Part shown: one piece after another, positions 20,780-30,664 of the stretch
Numbering within the stretch: position 1 is the first letter of the stretch
Layout: the number at the start of each line of letters is the position of its first letter
From: Babylonia areolata
Taxonomy: Eukaryota; Mollusca; Gastropoda; Neogastropoda; Buccinidae
DNA: 64,000 bases
NCBI RefSeq assembly: GCF_041734735.1
Contig: NC_134905.1
Coordinates: 9,931,786 to 9,995,785 of the forward strand
Direction: 5' to 3'
Notes under the pieces: generated by a model
Told to the model about the DNA's origin: nothing
The model's input: the letters and a program-made list of their open reading frames with translations, nothing else
Database searches by the model: none
Position numbers and translations under genes: made by a program

Positions 20780-22638
20780 GACGATCAAAATCTTCTCACT
20801 GTTGAAGTGGGAAGTCGTCTCAATTGAGCGTCATGAAACGATTCCAGTCATTTTCACAGATGCGTCTGTAGGCTACTGGTGTCGTGAAACTTCAGTTGTC
20901 GAACGTGGAGCAAACGGCAATCGTTATTGCTGATCTGAAAGTCTAAACATCTTTCTGATTTGCTTCTCCATTTTCACATCTCAGTGAAGAATTCAGTCAC
21001 TATTCGCATGGCGGCACTGCATGAAGTAGCCTTTTTGCCCTTCATCCTGCTGTATAGGGTTGGTATGGGTAGGCTAACTGCGAACAGCGTGTAATTGGGA
21101 GCTATTCGTATACCGCCCCACTTAAAAGCGTTCGTAACGGTTGCATTTTACAATTTAACGTCTGTTTCGACCTTTTCCTAATACCTTATAATGAATATCC
21201 ATTTCAAAGAAACTGTTAAACATCAGCTATTTCTGACTATTTCCGCACTGACTTTCTTCTCTTCGCGCACCACTGCCGACCAAAGTTACAAACGTGCTCT
21301 CAAAATCCTAAATCAATGGAGGCAAGTTGCACTGAGGATTTGAACTTTGACACACTTTAAAATAGTTGATTTAATCGGATATGTTGAATGCGCATTGCTA
21401 GTGATGGCAGAAATTTAGCCTGAAAGCATAATTTTTTTTTTATTGGTGACAGATCAGAGCGTCAGTTTTGACAGGCATCAGGAAACTGAAATCAGTGTCG
21501 TTTGCAATCAGATCATATGATATTTTGACGTGAGTCTATTTGCGAACGATCTCTGCACAGCTACTGGCACTCTCAAAGTCGGGGTGTGTTTGTGTGCGAT
21601 GTTTTGGTTGTGTGTGTTAAAATGTCTGTGTGTATATGTGATTAAAACCAACAATACAAATAACGTGACAGTCTGGTGCGATGTTCCAATAATAAGATAT
21701 GTATAGTGAGTTCAGCTGAGACCTGCTTCTGTTTTAATTGTCAACATGTACCCAAAGCAATCGTTCGCTATTAGACTTGCCCGTTCGCATTTACCCTCAG
21801 GTATCCCTGCCATTTCAAACGTCGACAAAACGTTGGGAGAAAAAAAAGACCAGTCGAACCGCCTTTTCCTGGTGCAACCAGTTGGAGAAAGCCTTCGAAA
21901 ACAAAAGAACTACGTTTGACTATCGTACGACATGTCACTGCTATCTTTACAGTACACACGTTGAGCTGGTCGCTTCGACTTGATCGTTCGCAATTACTCA
22001 TACCTACCCTATAACATCGGATTTTATATGGATTTTAAATCAGCAATATTTGCAATGAAACACTGACATCAAGTTGTAAACTGAGGAACGAATTAAATTA
22101 CACTTGACATTCAGAATATGTTTTTATTACGTTCAAAAGTTGCGTCAGATGTATGTAGGTCTATACTTGAATGTGTTGTGGATTCGTTCGCTAAACACGG
22201 TCCGGCGCACTCCAGGACATGCAAGTGACGTGATAGCTTCTAGTTTCAGCTTATCACCCCTCTTTACAGGCTGAAAACCTTCTGAATTCTTTAAAGGTTT
22301 CTCTTAAACATTCTCCTGTCCACGAATTATTGAAAGTGACCATTAACAATATTGATCTTGTTTCTATAAATTACTCGGCATAAATGCTTGGCATGGAACA
22401 CATTCTTTGACGATGTCTGTAACTGCTCCAGCACTGTTCCCAGTCAGTATACCATTTATATAATACTATTTGACTGTCAATCCTCACAATCCAAAATGGG
22501 AACAGGGGGTATATTTGAGCACAAGATACGGCGATACTCAAGGCGGTATTGCTGATGTTATATAATTTCCAGCATTCTGGAACATCACTTGCTGAAGTCA
22601 TATTTCATTCTGCTAGTTATAATTGCTTTTGTTAGTAA
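20777..22638. other. Anonymous sequence upstream of RNASEH2B
   Basis: About 1.9 kb without a supported gene. ORFs at 21738-21983 (plus) and 21771-22001 (minus) overlap in antiparallel frames and show no family motif. No repeat family was recognised. Confidence 0.4.
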
Positions 22639-22800
22639 GTTTCAGTTTCAGTTTCAGTAGCTCAAGGAGGCGTCACTGCATTCGGACAAATCCATATACG
22701 CTACACCACATCTGCCAAGCAGATGCCTGACCAGCAGCGTAAACCAACGCGCTTAGTCAGGCCTTGAGAGAAAAAAAAAAGAAAAAAAAGAAAAGAATAA
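22639..22800 (+). mobile_element. SINE with A-rich tail (gastropod-type)
   Basis: The sequence begins with GTTTCAG repeats, then TAGCTCAAGGAGGCGTCACT, AATCCATATACGCTACACCA, AAGCAGATGCCTGACCAGC and GCGCTTAGTCAGGCCTTGAG, and ends in an A-rich tail (22768-22800). From memory this short element is very abundant in caenogastropod genomes. The sequence is close to what I remember as consensus, so the copy looks young. Confidence 0.8.
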
Positions 22801-23061
22801 ATAATAGATAAGTGTACATAAATAAGTAAATAGATAAATAGGTAAAAGGTAGTAGTAACAATAATAATAATAATGATAATGAATAAATAAATAAATAAAT
22901 AAATAAATAAGACAACAATGATGATAAACAAGCAAATAAATGTAAAACATGAAGACACACATTCACACATACACCCACACATGCATAACAGATATGCACC
23001 AAACATGCAGTTTCACAGATATGAAAGCACAGTCAAATACACATAAACGTACATGAGTCCC

Positions 23062-23064
<3 letters not shown>
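22801..23064. other. A/T-rich low-complexity stretch
   Basis: ATAA- and AAT-type simple sequence (22800-22945) derived from the SINE tail, followed by unremarkable CA-containing DNA. Overlapping minus-strand ORFs rich in Leu/Tyr/Phe are artefacts. Confidence 0.6.
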
Positions 23065-23109
<45 letters not shown>

Positions 23110-23118
23110 TGTGTGTGG
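23065..23118. repeat. (CA)n/(TG)n microsatellite
   Basis: About 21 CA units followed immediately by GTGTGTGTGTGG, giving a self-complementary end that could fold into a hairpin. Confidence 0.9.
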
Positions 23119-23577
23119 TTAGTAACATGACGTACTAATGCCCCCGTCACCCCACACACTACCACTCCATCATGCATTAGCTTACTTATCCTTTTCTCTT
23201 GAAAAAATGTCTGCCTGTTCCCGGGCCACCTCTATTCTGGCCACACCGTGCGGTCCAGATTGTCTTACGTCGAGTCAGTCACGGTCATTGTTAGTGATTA
23301 GGCAACTACGATAAACAAACTGACAGACAAGAAGACTAAATTAGTAATTAACTGATCCAGATGTTCTATTTATCAAATCATTTATTAAGAACAGAAAAAA
23401 GCTGGGCCTCAGAGCAAATTCCACATATGTATTAGTCATATATTGGTACCCCAAAACTTCGGTAATTTACTTATCTGATATGACACACACCTAACAGCGG
23501 CGGTTTGGTCGCGTTAGGAATTGTTTCGTTGCAGTTGCGGTTAAAATATATTCCTTGAGCCAAATGAGAATCTGACA

Positions 23578-23589
23578 TTTCGCGCCAAA
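23578..23589. promoter_or_regulatory. E2F-type site (TTTCGCGCCAAA)
   Basis: The 12-mer TTTCGCGCCAAA equals the reverse complement of the classic E2F/DP consensus TTTGGCGCGAAA. It lies about 60 bp before the RNASEH2B start codon in a locally CpG-containing stretch (23497-23592) that is otherwise unusual in this AT-rich window. E2F controls S-phase genes, and RNase H2 acts in replication-coupled ribonucleotide excision repair, so the placement makes sense. No binding evidence is available; this is sequence plus inference. Confidence 0.55.
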
Positions 23590-23648
23590 CGGAGGAAAAG
23601 TTCTGCAAACACAGTGGGTTACTATTGTCTGCGTTAACAGTCACCAGA

Positions 23649-23739
23649 ATGCCAAGATCTTCACGACAAGCGAGCAAAAGTTCCACGAAACCTGCGAGGC
23701 AGCACAATCCTCAATCTCAGTGGATTATGATCACAGAGG
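23649..23739 (+). CDS. RNASEH2B: RNase H2 subunit B, exon 1 (coding part)
   Basis: RNASEH2B is the non-catalytic B subunit of the nuclear heterotrimer RNase H2, which removes RNA-DNA hybrids and single ribonucleotides from DNA. This exon encodes MPRSSRQASKSSTKPARQHN followed by PQSQWIMITE, then one base, and stops at the donor G|GTGAGT (23740). The ATG has A at -3. Human exon 1 reads ...RQHVFLVSE and also ends in phase 1; QWIMITE aligns with HVFLVSE and precedes the same strand of the triple-barrel domain. The basic Ser/Arg/Lys-rich N-terminus is poorly conserved, as expected. Identification rests mainly on phase, position before exon 2 and the short hydrophobic match, so alone it would be weak. 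An alternative upstream 5' exon cannot be excluded. Confidence 0.65.
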
Positions 23740-23906
23740 GTGAGTCCCAGTGTACCAACGTGACACGGTTGTATTTGTAAAGTTGTTTGGAACAGATGTT
23801 TCGTGTTTGACAGCCGAACTCTGCAGCGCTTATTCTCACTCATAATTATAAGCCCATGATTTGACATACATGGATTATATATATGTTATAGTGGTGATGA
23901 AATATC

Positions 23907-23965
23907 ACACACACGCTCGCGCGCGTGTACACACACGCGCGCGCGCGCGTTCAGAGTAGCTGTGC

Positions 23966-23995
<30 letters not shown>
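23907..23995. repeat. Alternating purine-pyrimidine tract, (CA)/(CG) rich
   Basis: CACACGCTCGCGCGCGTGTACACACACGCGCGCG-type sequence interrupted by GTTCAGAGTAGCTGTG and continued as (CA)n. Long CG/CA alternation favours left-handed Z-DNA. It lies about 170 bp after exon 1 in the first intron. Confidence 0.85.
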
Positions 23996-23996
<1 letters not shown>

Positions 23997-24001
23997 TTGT
24001 A

Positions 24002-24375
24002 TTGTATCGTATTGTATTACTCTTTTTTGTCACAACGGATTTCTTTGCAAAATTTGGGCTGCTCTTCCATGGGAGAGTGTGTTGCTACACTGAGAGTGTC
24101 ACCCTTTTTTGGTTGTATTTTTTCCAGCCTGCAGTTGTTGTTTTTTTATGTTTTCCTATCAAAATGGATTTTTCTACAGAATTTTGCCAGGGTCAACCCT
24201 TTTGTTGCCATGGGTTCTTGTGCATTAAGTGCATGCTGCACACGGGACCTTGGTTTATCGTCTCATCCGAATGACCAGCGTCCAGACCACTGCTCAAGGT
24301 CTAGTAGAGGGGGAGAAAATACTGGCAACTCTGCCGGGATTCGAATCAGTGTACTCAGATTCTCTAGGCAATCAC
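24002..24375 (-). mobile_element. tRNA-derived SINE, copy 1 (minus)
   Basis: On the minus strand, the head near 24375 has AGAATCTGAGTACACTGATTCGAATCCC with a B box (24336-24349), followed by TTTTCTCCCCCTCTACTAGA and CCTTGAGCAGTGGTCTGGAC. The 3' half includes AACAAAAGGGTTGACCCTGG. It matches 26816-27121 over most of its length at roughly 75% by eye, so both are old copies of one SINE family. Confidence 0.7.
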
Positions 24376-24379
24376 TCCA

Positions 24380-24419
24380 CACACACACACACATACATGC
24401 ATACACACATTCAGAGTAG

Positions 24420-24475
<56 letters not shown>
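24380..24475. repeat. (CA)n microsatellite with ATTCAGAGTAGCTG spacer
   Basis: CA tracts flank the spacer ATTCAGAGTAGCTG (24410-24423). The same spacer inside CA repeats recurs at 23950 and 26292, that is on both sides of the zinc-finger LINE. Confidence 0.85.
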
Positions 24476-24476
<1 letters not shown>

Positions 24477-24477
24477 T

Positions 24478-26268
24478 GGTTCATCCTTCGGGATCGATGA
24501 GGACCATCTAGTCATCCGGGGGGTGGGTGGGTTGGGCTCTGTGGGTGCGCAGATGACTGGTCAGGCCAATCCGCTCCCAGAAGGTTCTGATGCAGTGTGG
24601 ACAGGGGATGGTGGCAGCTGTCGGGGACTTTCTGACACTGCTTTTCCTGGCCTGTCTGCATTGCTCTGCTGCAGCAATTCTGTTGGGCTCACAGGATTTG
24701 GTGCCTTTGTGGACAGCTGAATGCCACTTTGGTCTGTCCGTTGCATTCAGCTCCCGCATGTCGTGGCTGATGTTGAAGGCCTTCAGAGAACCTTTCAGAG
24801 TGTCTTTGAAGCGCTTCTTTTGGCCTCCATGGGAGCGCTTGCCATGTTGGAGTTCACCATACATCAGTTTCTTGGGAGCCAGTGGTCTGGCATGCGAACT
24901 ACATGGACTGCCCAGCGCAGCTGGGCCTACATCAAGATGGTGTAGATGCTGGGCAAGTTTGCACGAGTGAGCACCTCTGTGTCAGGGATCTTCTCTTGCC
25001 ACTTTATGCCAAGAAGTTTTCTGAAGCTGGTGGTGTGGAAGTGGTTCAGCTTTTTGGCGTGGCGTTTGTAGACCATCGATGATTCACATCCATAGAGCAG
25101 TGTGGTGAGAACTATGGCCTTGTATACTTCGGCTTCGTCTCCAGGGTGATGCCTCTCCTGTTCCAAACGTTCTTATGGAGTCTGCCGAAGGCAGCGCTGG
25201 CCTTGGCGAGTCTGGCATTCACCTCGTCGTCGATGACAACTGTGCGAGAGAGTGTACTGCCCAGGTATGTGAACTTGTCCACCGCGTTCAGTCGTTGCCC
25301 GTTGATGAAGATGTTTGGTTCAACGTAAGGCTTTCCTGGAGCTGGCTGGTGCATCACCTCAGTCTTCTTTGTGCTGATTGTGAGGCCAAAGTTGTCACAG
25401 GCAGCAGAGAACTTGTGTTGCATGTCAGCTTCGGAGGCAGCATTGAGAGTGCAGTCATCAGCAAACAGGAAGTCGTTGACGGTGTCTGTCCTCACCTTGG
25501 TTTTTGTTTGAAGCCTCCTGAGGTTGAGGAGTGAGCCATCTGTGCGGTACCTGATGCCAATGCCTACGTCAGCGTCTCTGAAGGCATCTGTCAGCATGGC
25601 TGAAAACATGAGACGGAACAGGGTGGGGGCAAGAACACACCCTTGCTTGACTCCATTGGAGACAGGGAATGGTTCTGAAGTCTCTCCGTTGTCTTGGACT
25701 CGACCAGCATCCCATTGTGTAGTTGCCGTATGATGGTGATGAACTTTCTGGTACATCTGTACTTCGCCATGATTCTCCAAAGGCCATCTCTGCTAACAGT
25801 ATCGAAGGCCTTGGTCAGATCAACATAGGTGGAGTAAAGGTCGGCGTTCTGTTCTTGACACTTCTTCTGGAGCTGCCTGGCAGCAAACACCATGTCGATA
25901 GTCCGGAAGGCACACTGGCTCTCTGGTAGGATACCTTACTCAAGGTGCGCTATGACACGGTTGAGTAGCACTCTGGCCAGTCTTGCCTGCGACGGACAAC
26001 AGGGATATTCCACGATGGTTGTCACAGGCCTGACGATTTCCTTTGCACTTATACAGATGTATGATGGAAGTGTCTTTGAAGTCCTGTGGAACTGCCTCAT
26101 GCTACCAGATGAGCTGGAACAGCTGATGAAGCTTCTCAGTCAGCGCCATACCACCTTCTTTGTAGACCTCAGCTGGGATGGAGTCTGAGCCAGGGGCTTT
26201 GCCACTGGATAGCAGACGGATAGCTTTCTGGGTATCCTCCAAAGTTGGAATGGCATCCAGTGACTCAT
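24478..26268 (-). mobile_element. LINE E, EN-less copy of RT-C2H2 type LINE (minus)
   Basis: From 26268 leftward the ORF2 order is LEDTQKAIRLLSSGKAPGSD (26102-26260), MVFAARQLQKKCQEQ and STYVDLTKAFDTVSRDGLWR (25893-25770), SNGVKQGCVLAPTLFRLMF, LFADDCTLNA (about 25460), FGLTISTKKTEVM, FTYLGSTLSR, YGCESSMVYKRHAKKLNHFH, IKWQEKIPDTEVLTRA, YGELQHGKRSHGGQKKRF and a final C2H2 finger CPHCIRTFWERIGLTSHLRTH-like unit at about 24550-24610. The endonuclease is missing (5' truncated). Several frame changes break it. The same family type, with endonuclease, occurs at 44356-54330. CA repeats flank both ends. I do not assign a clade. Confidence 0.85.
25112..25780 (-). pseudogene. LINE E reverse transcriptase core, 222 codons
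   Basis: This open stretch holds RT motif B (SNGVKQGCVLAPTLF), the catalytic box FLFADDCTLNAAS with both aspartates, AACDNFGLTISTKKTEVMHQ and VDKFTYLGSTLSRT. Motif A (VDLTKAFDTVS) is in a different frame at 25591-25893. Frame breaks on both sides prevent a complete enzyme. Confidence 0.8.
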
Positions 26269-26345
26269 TGACACACACACATGCACACACACATTCAGAG
26301 TAGGTGTGCACACACACATACACACAACATACACACACACAGAGT
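26269..26345. repeat. (CA)n with ATTCAGAGTAGGTG spacer
   Basis: CA repeats with the same spacer as at 24410. It may be the right-hand partner of the CA target into which LINE E inserted. Confidence 0.8.
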
Positions 26346-26493
26346 GTGACTGCACATAGTGCTTAGGTCCCCTCAGTCTTCTAGAACTATGTATCTTTGA
26401 GAGTGTAAACTGTAATAAATCAGTGCATGGACAAGATCAGTTTGTTGTTTATGCAAGTACTTATTGATGCAGATACTGATTTTCATTTTACAG

Positions 26494-26565
26494 AAAAAGT
26501 GTTTGAGAATGACAGCAATGAAGAGAACACACTGTCTTTCAGCAAACTCCGACATCCAAAGTCAG
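26494..26565 (+). CDS. RNASEH2B: RNase H2 subunit B, exon 2
   Basis: The acceptor is TTTCATTTTACAG (ending 26493) and the donor is TCAG|GTAGGT (26566). The exon is 72 bp, phase 1 to phase 1. Spliced to exon 1 it gives E-KVFENDSNEENTLSFSKLR-HPKS-G. Human exon 2 is also 72 bp (c.65-136 as I recall) with the same phases and encodes [25 protein letters not shown]: 23 residues between the split codons in both. LSFSKLRHPKSG aligns with [12 protein letters not shown], part of the triple-barrel interface with the A and C subunits. Length, phase and the KLxxPxSG match together make this the strongest exon next to that at 60639. Confidence 0.8.
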
Positions 26566-26815
26566 GTAGGTTGGGATTTTAAAGTCTGATCATTGATTGA
26601 TTCATTATAATTATTTTGTACAAAAATGGCAAGAATGTGAGTGTAACTGTATGTGTGGACATGTGTGTTCACTGAAAAGATGTGGAAACTTGTTCATTAC
26701 AACAGAGCTTCAGAGTGGTGGTTTACCTATAAAAGAGAAAGTGTGGGGCCAGAGAAGGAAAGGGCTCAAGCAGTCAAAATAACTGAATTGGAGAGAGGGT
26801 GTTGCCACAGTGCAG
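26566..26815 (+). other. Intron 2 start, no repeats recognised
   Basis: Intronic DNA after the GTAGGT donor. An EWWF-containing ORF here (26653-26901) was considered as exon 3 and rejected. Confidence 0.5.
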
Positions 26816-27121
26816 CAGCATCATTTTTTTCTGTCTGTGCACTTGTGTATTTGTTTTGCTATCAAATTCAAAGTGGATTTTTCTACAGAATTTTGCAGTA
26901 ACAACCCTTTTGTTTCCATGGCTTCTTTTACATGTTCTAAGTACATGCTGCACACAGGACCTCAGTCTATCATAATGTCAAAGTAGAAAGTGACTAGTGT
27001 CCAGACCATCACTCAAGGTCTTGTGGAGGGGAAGAAAATTCTTGCGAGTGTGGGATTTAATCCAGTGTCCTCAGATTCTCATGCTTCCTCGGCAGACACG
27101 TTACAGTTAGGCGCCCACACT
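26816..27121 (-). mobile_element. tRNA-derived SINE, copy 2 (minus)
   Basis: Same family as 24002-24375. On the minus strand the tRNA-like head begins near 27121 (GGCGCCTAACTGTAACGTGT, GAAGCATGAGAATCTGAG), followed by a B-box remnant GGATTAAATCCC (27053-27064) and TTTCTTCCCCTCCACAAGAC. This copy retains more of the head than copy 1. Confidence 0.7.
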
Positions 27122-27317
27122 ACTAATTATATATATATATGTGTGTACTGATACTCTTTCAAATACATCAATTGAGAAGAGAAAGGTGCACTTTCAATTC
27201 ACCCTCATAGAAACAGAGGCACATAATACCTTTAAAAGAAATTGTGCATCAAGTGATCATTGGTGCATGTATGTAGACAATCTGATGTTCTGTTACATTT
27301 TTGTGGAAAATATATAA

Positions 27318-27405
27318 AACAAGAGAGGCAAGGCCTTCAAGGCTCACTTGTGATACACTTGAAAAAAAAAAAGATTAAATAAATATAATCGTTAAAATGT
27401 GTTCT
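27318..27405 (+). repeat. Repeat family A, copy 1, left part
   Basis: AACAAGAGAGGCAAGGCCTT...GGCTCACTTGTGATACACTT matches the start of copy 2 at 40151. It is interrupted after GTTCT (27401-27405) by the 27406-29300 element and resumes at 29301. Confidence 0.85.
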
Positions 27406-29300
27406 TGTCACGCGTGCTAACGCGGCCGTGCACCCGCCCCAAGATACCCCACTACAGACGCCACAACACAAGCCCACGCAGAAATGAAATTATGTAATGC
27501 ATTTAATGATTGTGTGTATTTGTCTATAGACGTATGTAAATATAAAAAAAATATCAAGAGCATACAAACACACACACACACAAAAAGCAAAAAAAAAAAA
27601 ACCACCACCACCACCCAAAAACAAAAACAAAAAAATAAACGGCAGCAGAACCACAGCTTTAGTCTTGACACATTGTACCACAAGGGCACTGGTAAGTGAG
27701 ATGTCAAACCACCATCACTAGAAGCACAGGATGGTCTTTCTTTTGTTTTTCATGATAAAAAAAAAAAAATTATTAATATCAAACACATGAACACAGGAGT
27801 GTTGCTGACGCTGGCGGATTGAAGACAGGCCCCCAGTATGGAAACGTCAGTGGATCCGTCGCCAGCTCCGAGAGGCGGGTGGTCTGGAACCACCATGTTA
27901 CAAATAAAACATCGACAAAACTACCAGCACCCGGCGAGGAGCGCATCGGAAGACGCATTGGCAGCCCAAAACCATTGAAGAATAATTATTTCGAGAGATA
28001 TCAAATTTTACAAATATTATGGAAAACATACGTTTATAGTTGTTTTTGTTTTTTTTCTTAAGGAAAGTGAATGACATTATCAATGGTTGCTGGCATCTTT
28101 TCCACACGCTTCGCCGCCTTGACGCCGTAAAAATAGACTAACAATTATCTCCCTTTCTTTCCAGTATTTCACGTCATAAAAACAAATCATTTACCATATA
28201 CAACAGTACTGTTTTCTACAAGCATGAATTTACTCCCGATGTTAACTCGTGGCCTCTAGTTGGACAAGCTCCTTAAACCTTAACAAAAATATCCAAAAAA
28301 ATTGCCTTGAGCATGTGAAAAACAAGATATCTAAAATTACCCCCCTTCCATTGAAAAACTCCCACTTGGGCAGACATGTCAAAAATGTAGCTCCTCCCCA
28401 ATTCTAAAATTTCAATATTTATTCCTTACATTTCCATTATTTATAACATTTTAGCAACATGTGACAACTCATCGCCCCTTTACAGGCACATAACTTTCAC
28501 AATAATAAACCATGACAAGAGAAAGGTCACAACAAATAGGAGACAGAAAATACAAACGTAACAATGAACCACGACGGAGAAAAACAATACATAAACAGGT
28601 CTGGAACACAAGCTCCTACCTAGAGCGACGTGACGTTGCCCCACAACTGGAATGGAGGCACAACACCTCAAGATGCGTGCCAGGCAGAACCCCAGACCTC
28701 GATGCTGTTAACTGGAGAAACACTGACGGGACAAAGACAAAAGCCACCCACTGGCCACCGCACAGTGTTCTGTAAACGAACGAAACGGGTGCTAACATCG
28801 AAACACAGAAATGAAGAACAGTTCCATCTGGCGGACATAAAGTCGTTTACAGAAGGAAAAAAAATGAACATCAGCCGCTAAGCGCTGGTTCCACCACCGT
28901 CCTTCTCCAAGGACTGACTCCCTTCGAGTGAAGATAGGGACAAACCGGCGAGGAGCATTTGAAGTACTAGAGCTCCGCTCACTCTGCTCACTCAGTTTCC
29001 TATATATTCTTTTTTCATTCAGTTGCACGAAACACTTATAAAACATAGAAAACATGACACAACAACACGATCTCTCTCTACGCTCGAACGCCCAACCACC
29101 AAGGGGAATACACATGATGGAAAACATCATGCACGCGCATGAGAAACGCACCCGCCTCTAAAAATAATCCAGCGACCCACCAGCCTCCGCCAACTTCGCT
29201 TGACATGATAGAAGAAAGAGGGCATGAGATGGATTTGAACCCCCTCCATAAACGTAAAAGAAAAGAAAAAAACAGCGGAACCATTATGTCGTCCGTGACA
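27406..29300. mobile_element. 1.9-kb TG...CA element with 5-bp target duplication (possible solo LTR, fossil)
   Basis: The ends are TGTCACG and CGTGACA, a 7-bp inverted repeat starting TG and ending CA. GTTCT directly flanks both sides (27401-27405 and 29301-29305), and repeat A is continuous once the element is removed. Short TG...CA ends plus a 5-bp duplication are what an LTR retrotransposon leaves as a solo LTR; a non-autonomous DNA transposon with similar ends is the alternative. No internal coding region or second LTR is seen. Simple-sequence A-rich blocks occur at 27545-27635 and 27758. It is younger than the repeat it interrupts. Confidence 0.6.
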
Positions 29301-30136
29301 GTTCTGTATTTGTTATTATAAAGCTTCAGGCTAAAAAAAAAAAAAAGAAAAGAAAAAATAAAGGCCTGAGCGCAGATTTGAACCCAGCATTTTTGGGTCG
29401 GAAGAAATTGTCTTACTGCACTATTGTGGATCCATGAATGATGTTCAAAAATTAACATTTAAGCATGCTGTTTTAAGGGCGATAAATCGATTGCGGTATT
29501 CGAAGTGATAACGCTGATTAAATCCTATTATTTTGGTGTATCTTGGGCATTTAAAAATTCTTTAAGGGCAATTAAGAATTTTCTTTAAGTCTGCGGTAAA
29601 GGAGACGTGGCTATCCCCGCAATCACACTGCAACATTTAGCTGCTTTTCTCTGGATCTAGATAGATCCATGTACAAGTTTAGTTACACCCACAGGGAAAG
29701 TACGACACGGTCGATTCAATTTCACTTTCATGTTCATTCTAGTTAATTGAGTATCTACTTTAAAAGGTTCATATGCAGTAAACACGTTGATGATGTAGTC
29801 TGTGTCACTTCATGTGTTCTGTCCAGAATTTGTATTTCTTTCTATTTAATTGTGAATGAGAAAATTGAGGTCATGCCGTCCACTCACAAAGCATTGCCAA
29901 CGCTACTGCAACTAGGATGCGGTAGGCCTAATATAGTGTTTTCAGAATCCTGGAAATGGACTCGACGAAATAAACCGTTAATGATATGGGAAACATGGCT
30001 TAATTCGGGAGGCTTACAAACTCTTATTGGTTTGACTGTGAAGATTTTTTTTTTCCTACAACTCTTAAGCCAAATTTGGTATTGACAAAGTATTTCCAGA
30101 GAAAATGGCAATGTTAAAGTTTACCATGGGTGCACA

Positions 30137-30178
<42 letters not shown>

Positions 30179-30225
30179 CAACTGAACTCTGTGTTATAAC
30201 ATAGACTCACTTTGTTTACACAAGG
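29301..30225 (+). repeat. Repeat family A, copy 1, right part
   Basis: Matches copy 2 over 40225-40680 at roughly 85% by eye (shared GGGCGATAAATCGATTG, TCTGCGGTAAAGGAGACGTG, TACGACACGGTCGATTCAA) and again at the end (GACAAAGTATTTCCAGAGAA, TCACTTTGTTTACACAAG). A minus-strand tRNA-like block with a B-box remnant lies at 29375-29430. The middle (29760-30060) differs from copy 2. It contains (CA)n at 30138-30173. Confidence 0.8.
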
Positions 30226-30484
30226 GGGATGGGACTAAGAAAGGAAGAGAGAGAGAGATAGACAGACAGACACATAGAGAGAACAGAATGTGGAAAAGAT
30301 AGAATACAAAATCTAAAATGGAGAGGATGAGTGTCAGCGATTGGAGAAAGAAAAAAAACATAATATTGGAAGGGTGTGTGTGAGAGGCGGGACGGGGGAA
30401 GCGGGATTAGGAAAAAAAAAAATCAAATATTGTATGCACTACTTCTGTAGATTATTTTTGGAAAAGAGGTTCATGTGGGGACCT
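30226..30484. other. Intronic spacer
   Basis: A purine-rich stretch (GAGAGAGAGATAGACAGACAG near 30247) and A-runs. No feature is recognised. Confidence 0.4.
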
Positions 30485-30664
30485 ACAATAAACAACCAAC
30501 TGAACTATTTAACACATAACTAGCTAACTTTAATAAAGAACAGTTTGAAATATATAACTTTTTCCAAAAAATATTAACATTTGAAACTGGTAACACATGT
30601 TCTGTAATTTCTGGAGGCAAAAAAGGTTTCATTACTAAACAGCGGGTTGAAAGGTGCTCCACCA

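Noticed and set aside
21738-22001. Overlapping antiparallel ORFs of 76-81 codons
   Set aside because: They lack any family motif and mirror each other; chance ORFs.
22701-23006. Leu/Tyr/Ile-rich minus ORFs resembling membrane proteins
   Set aside because: They translate A/T-rich simple sequence from a SINE tail.
26653-26901. EWWF-containing ORF as RNASEH2B exon 3
   Set aside because: There are no suitable acceptor and donor in phase 1, and the residues around WWF do not align with the KHHSWFINQSVQS region.
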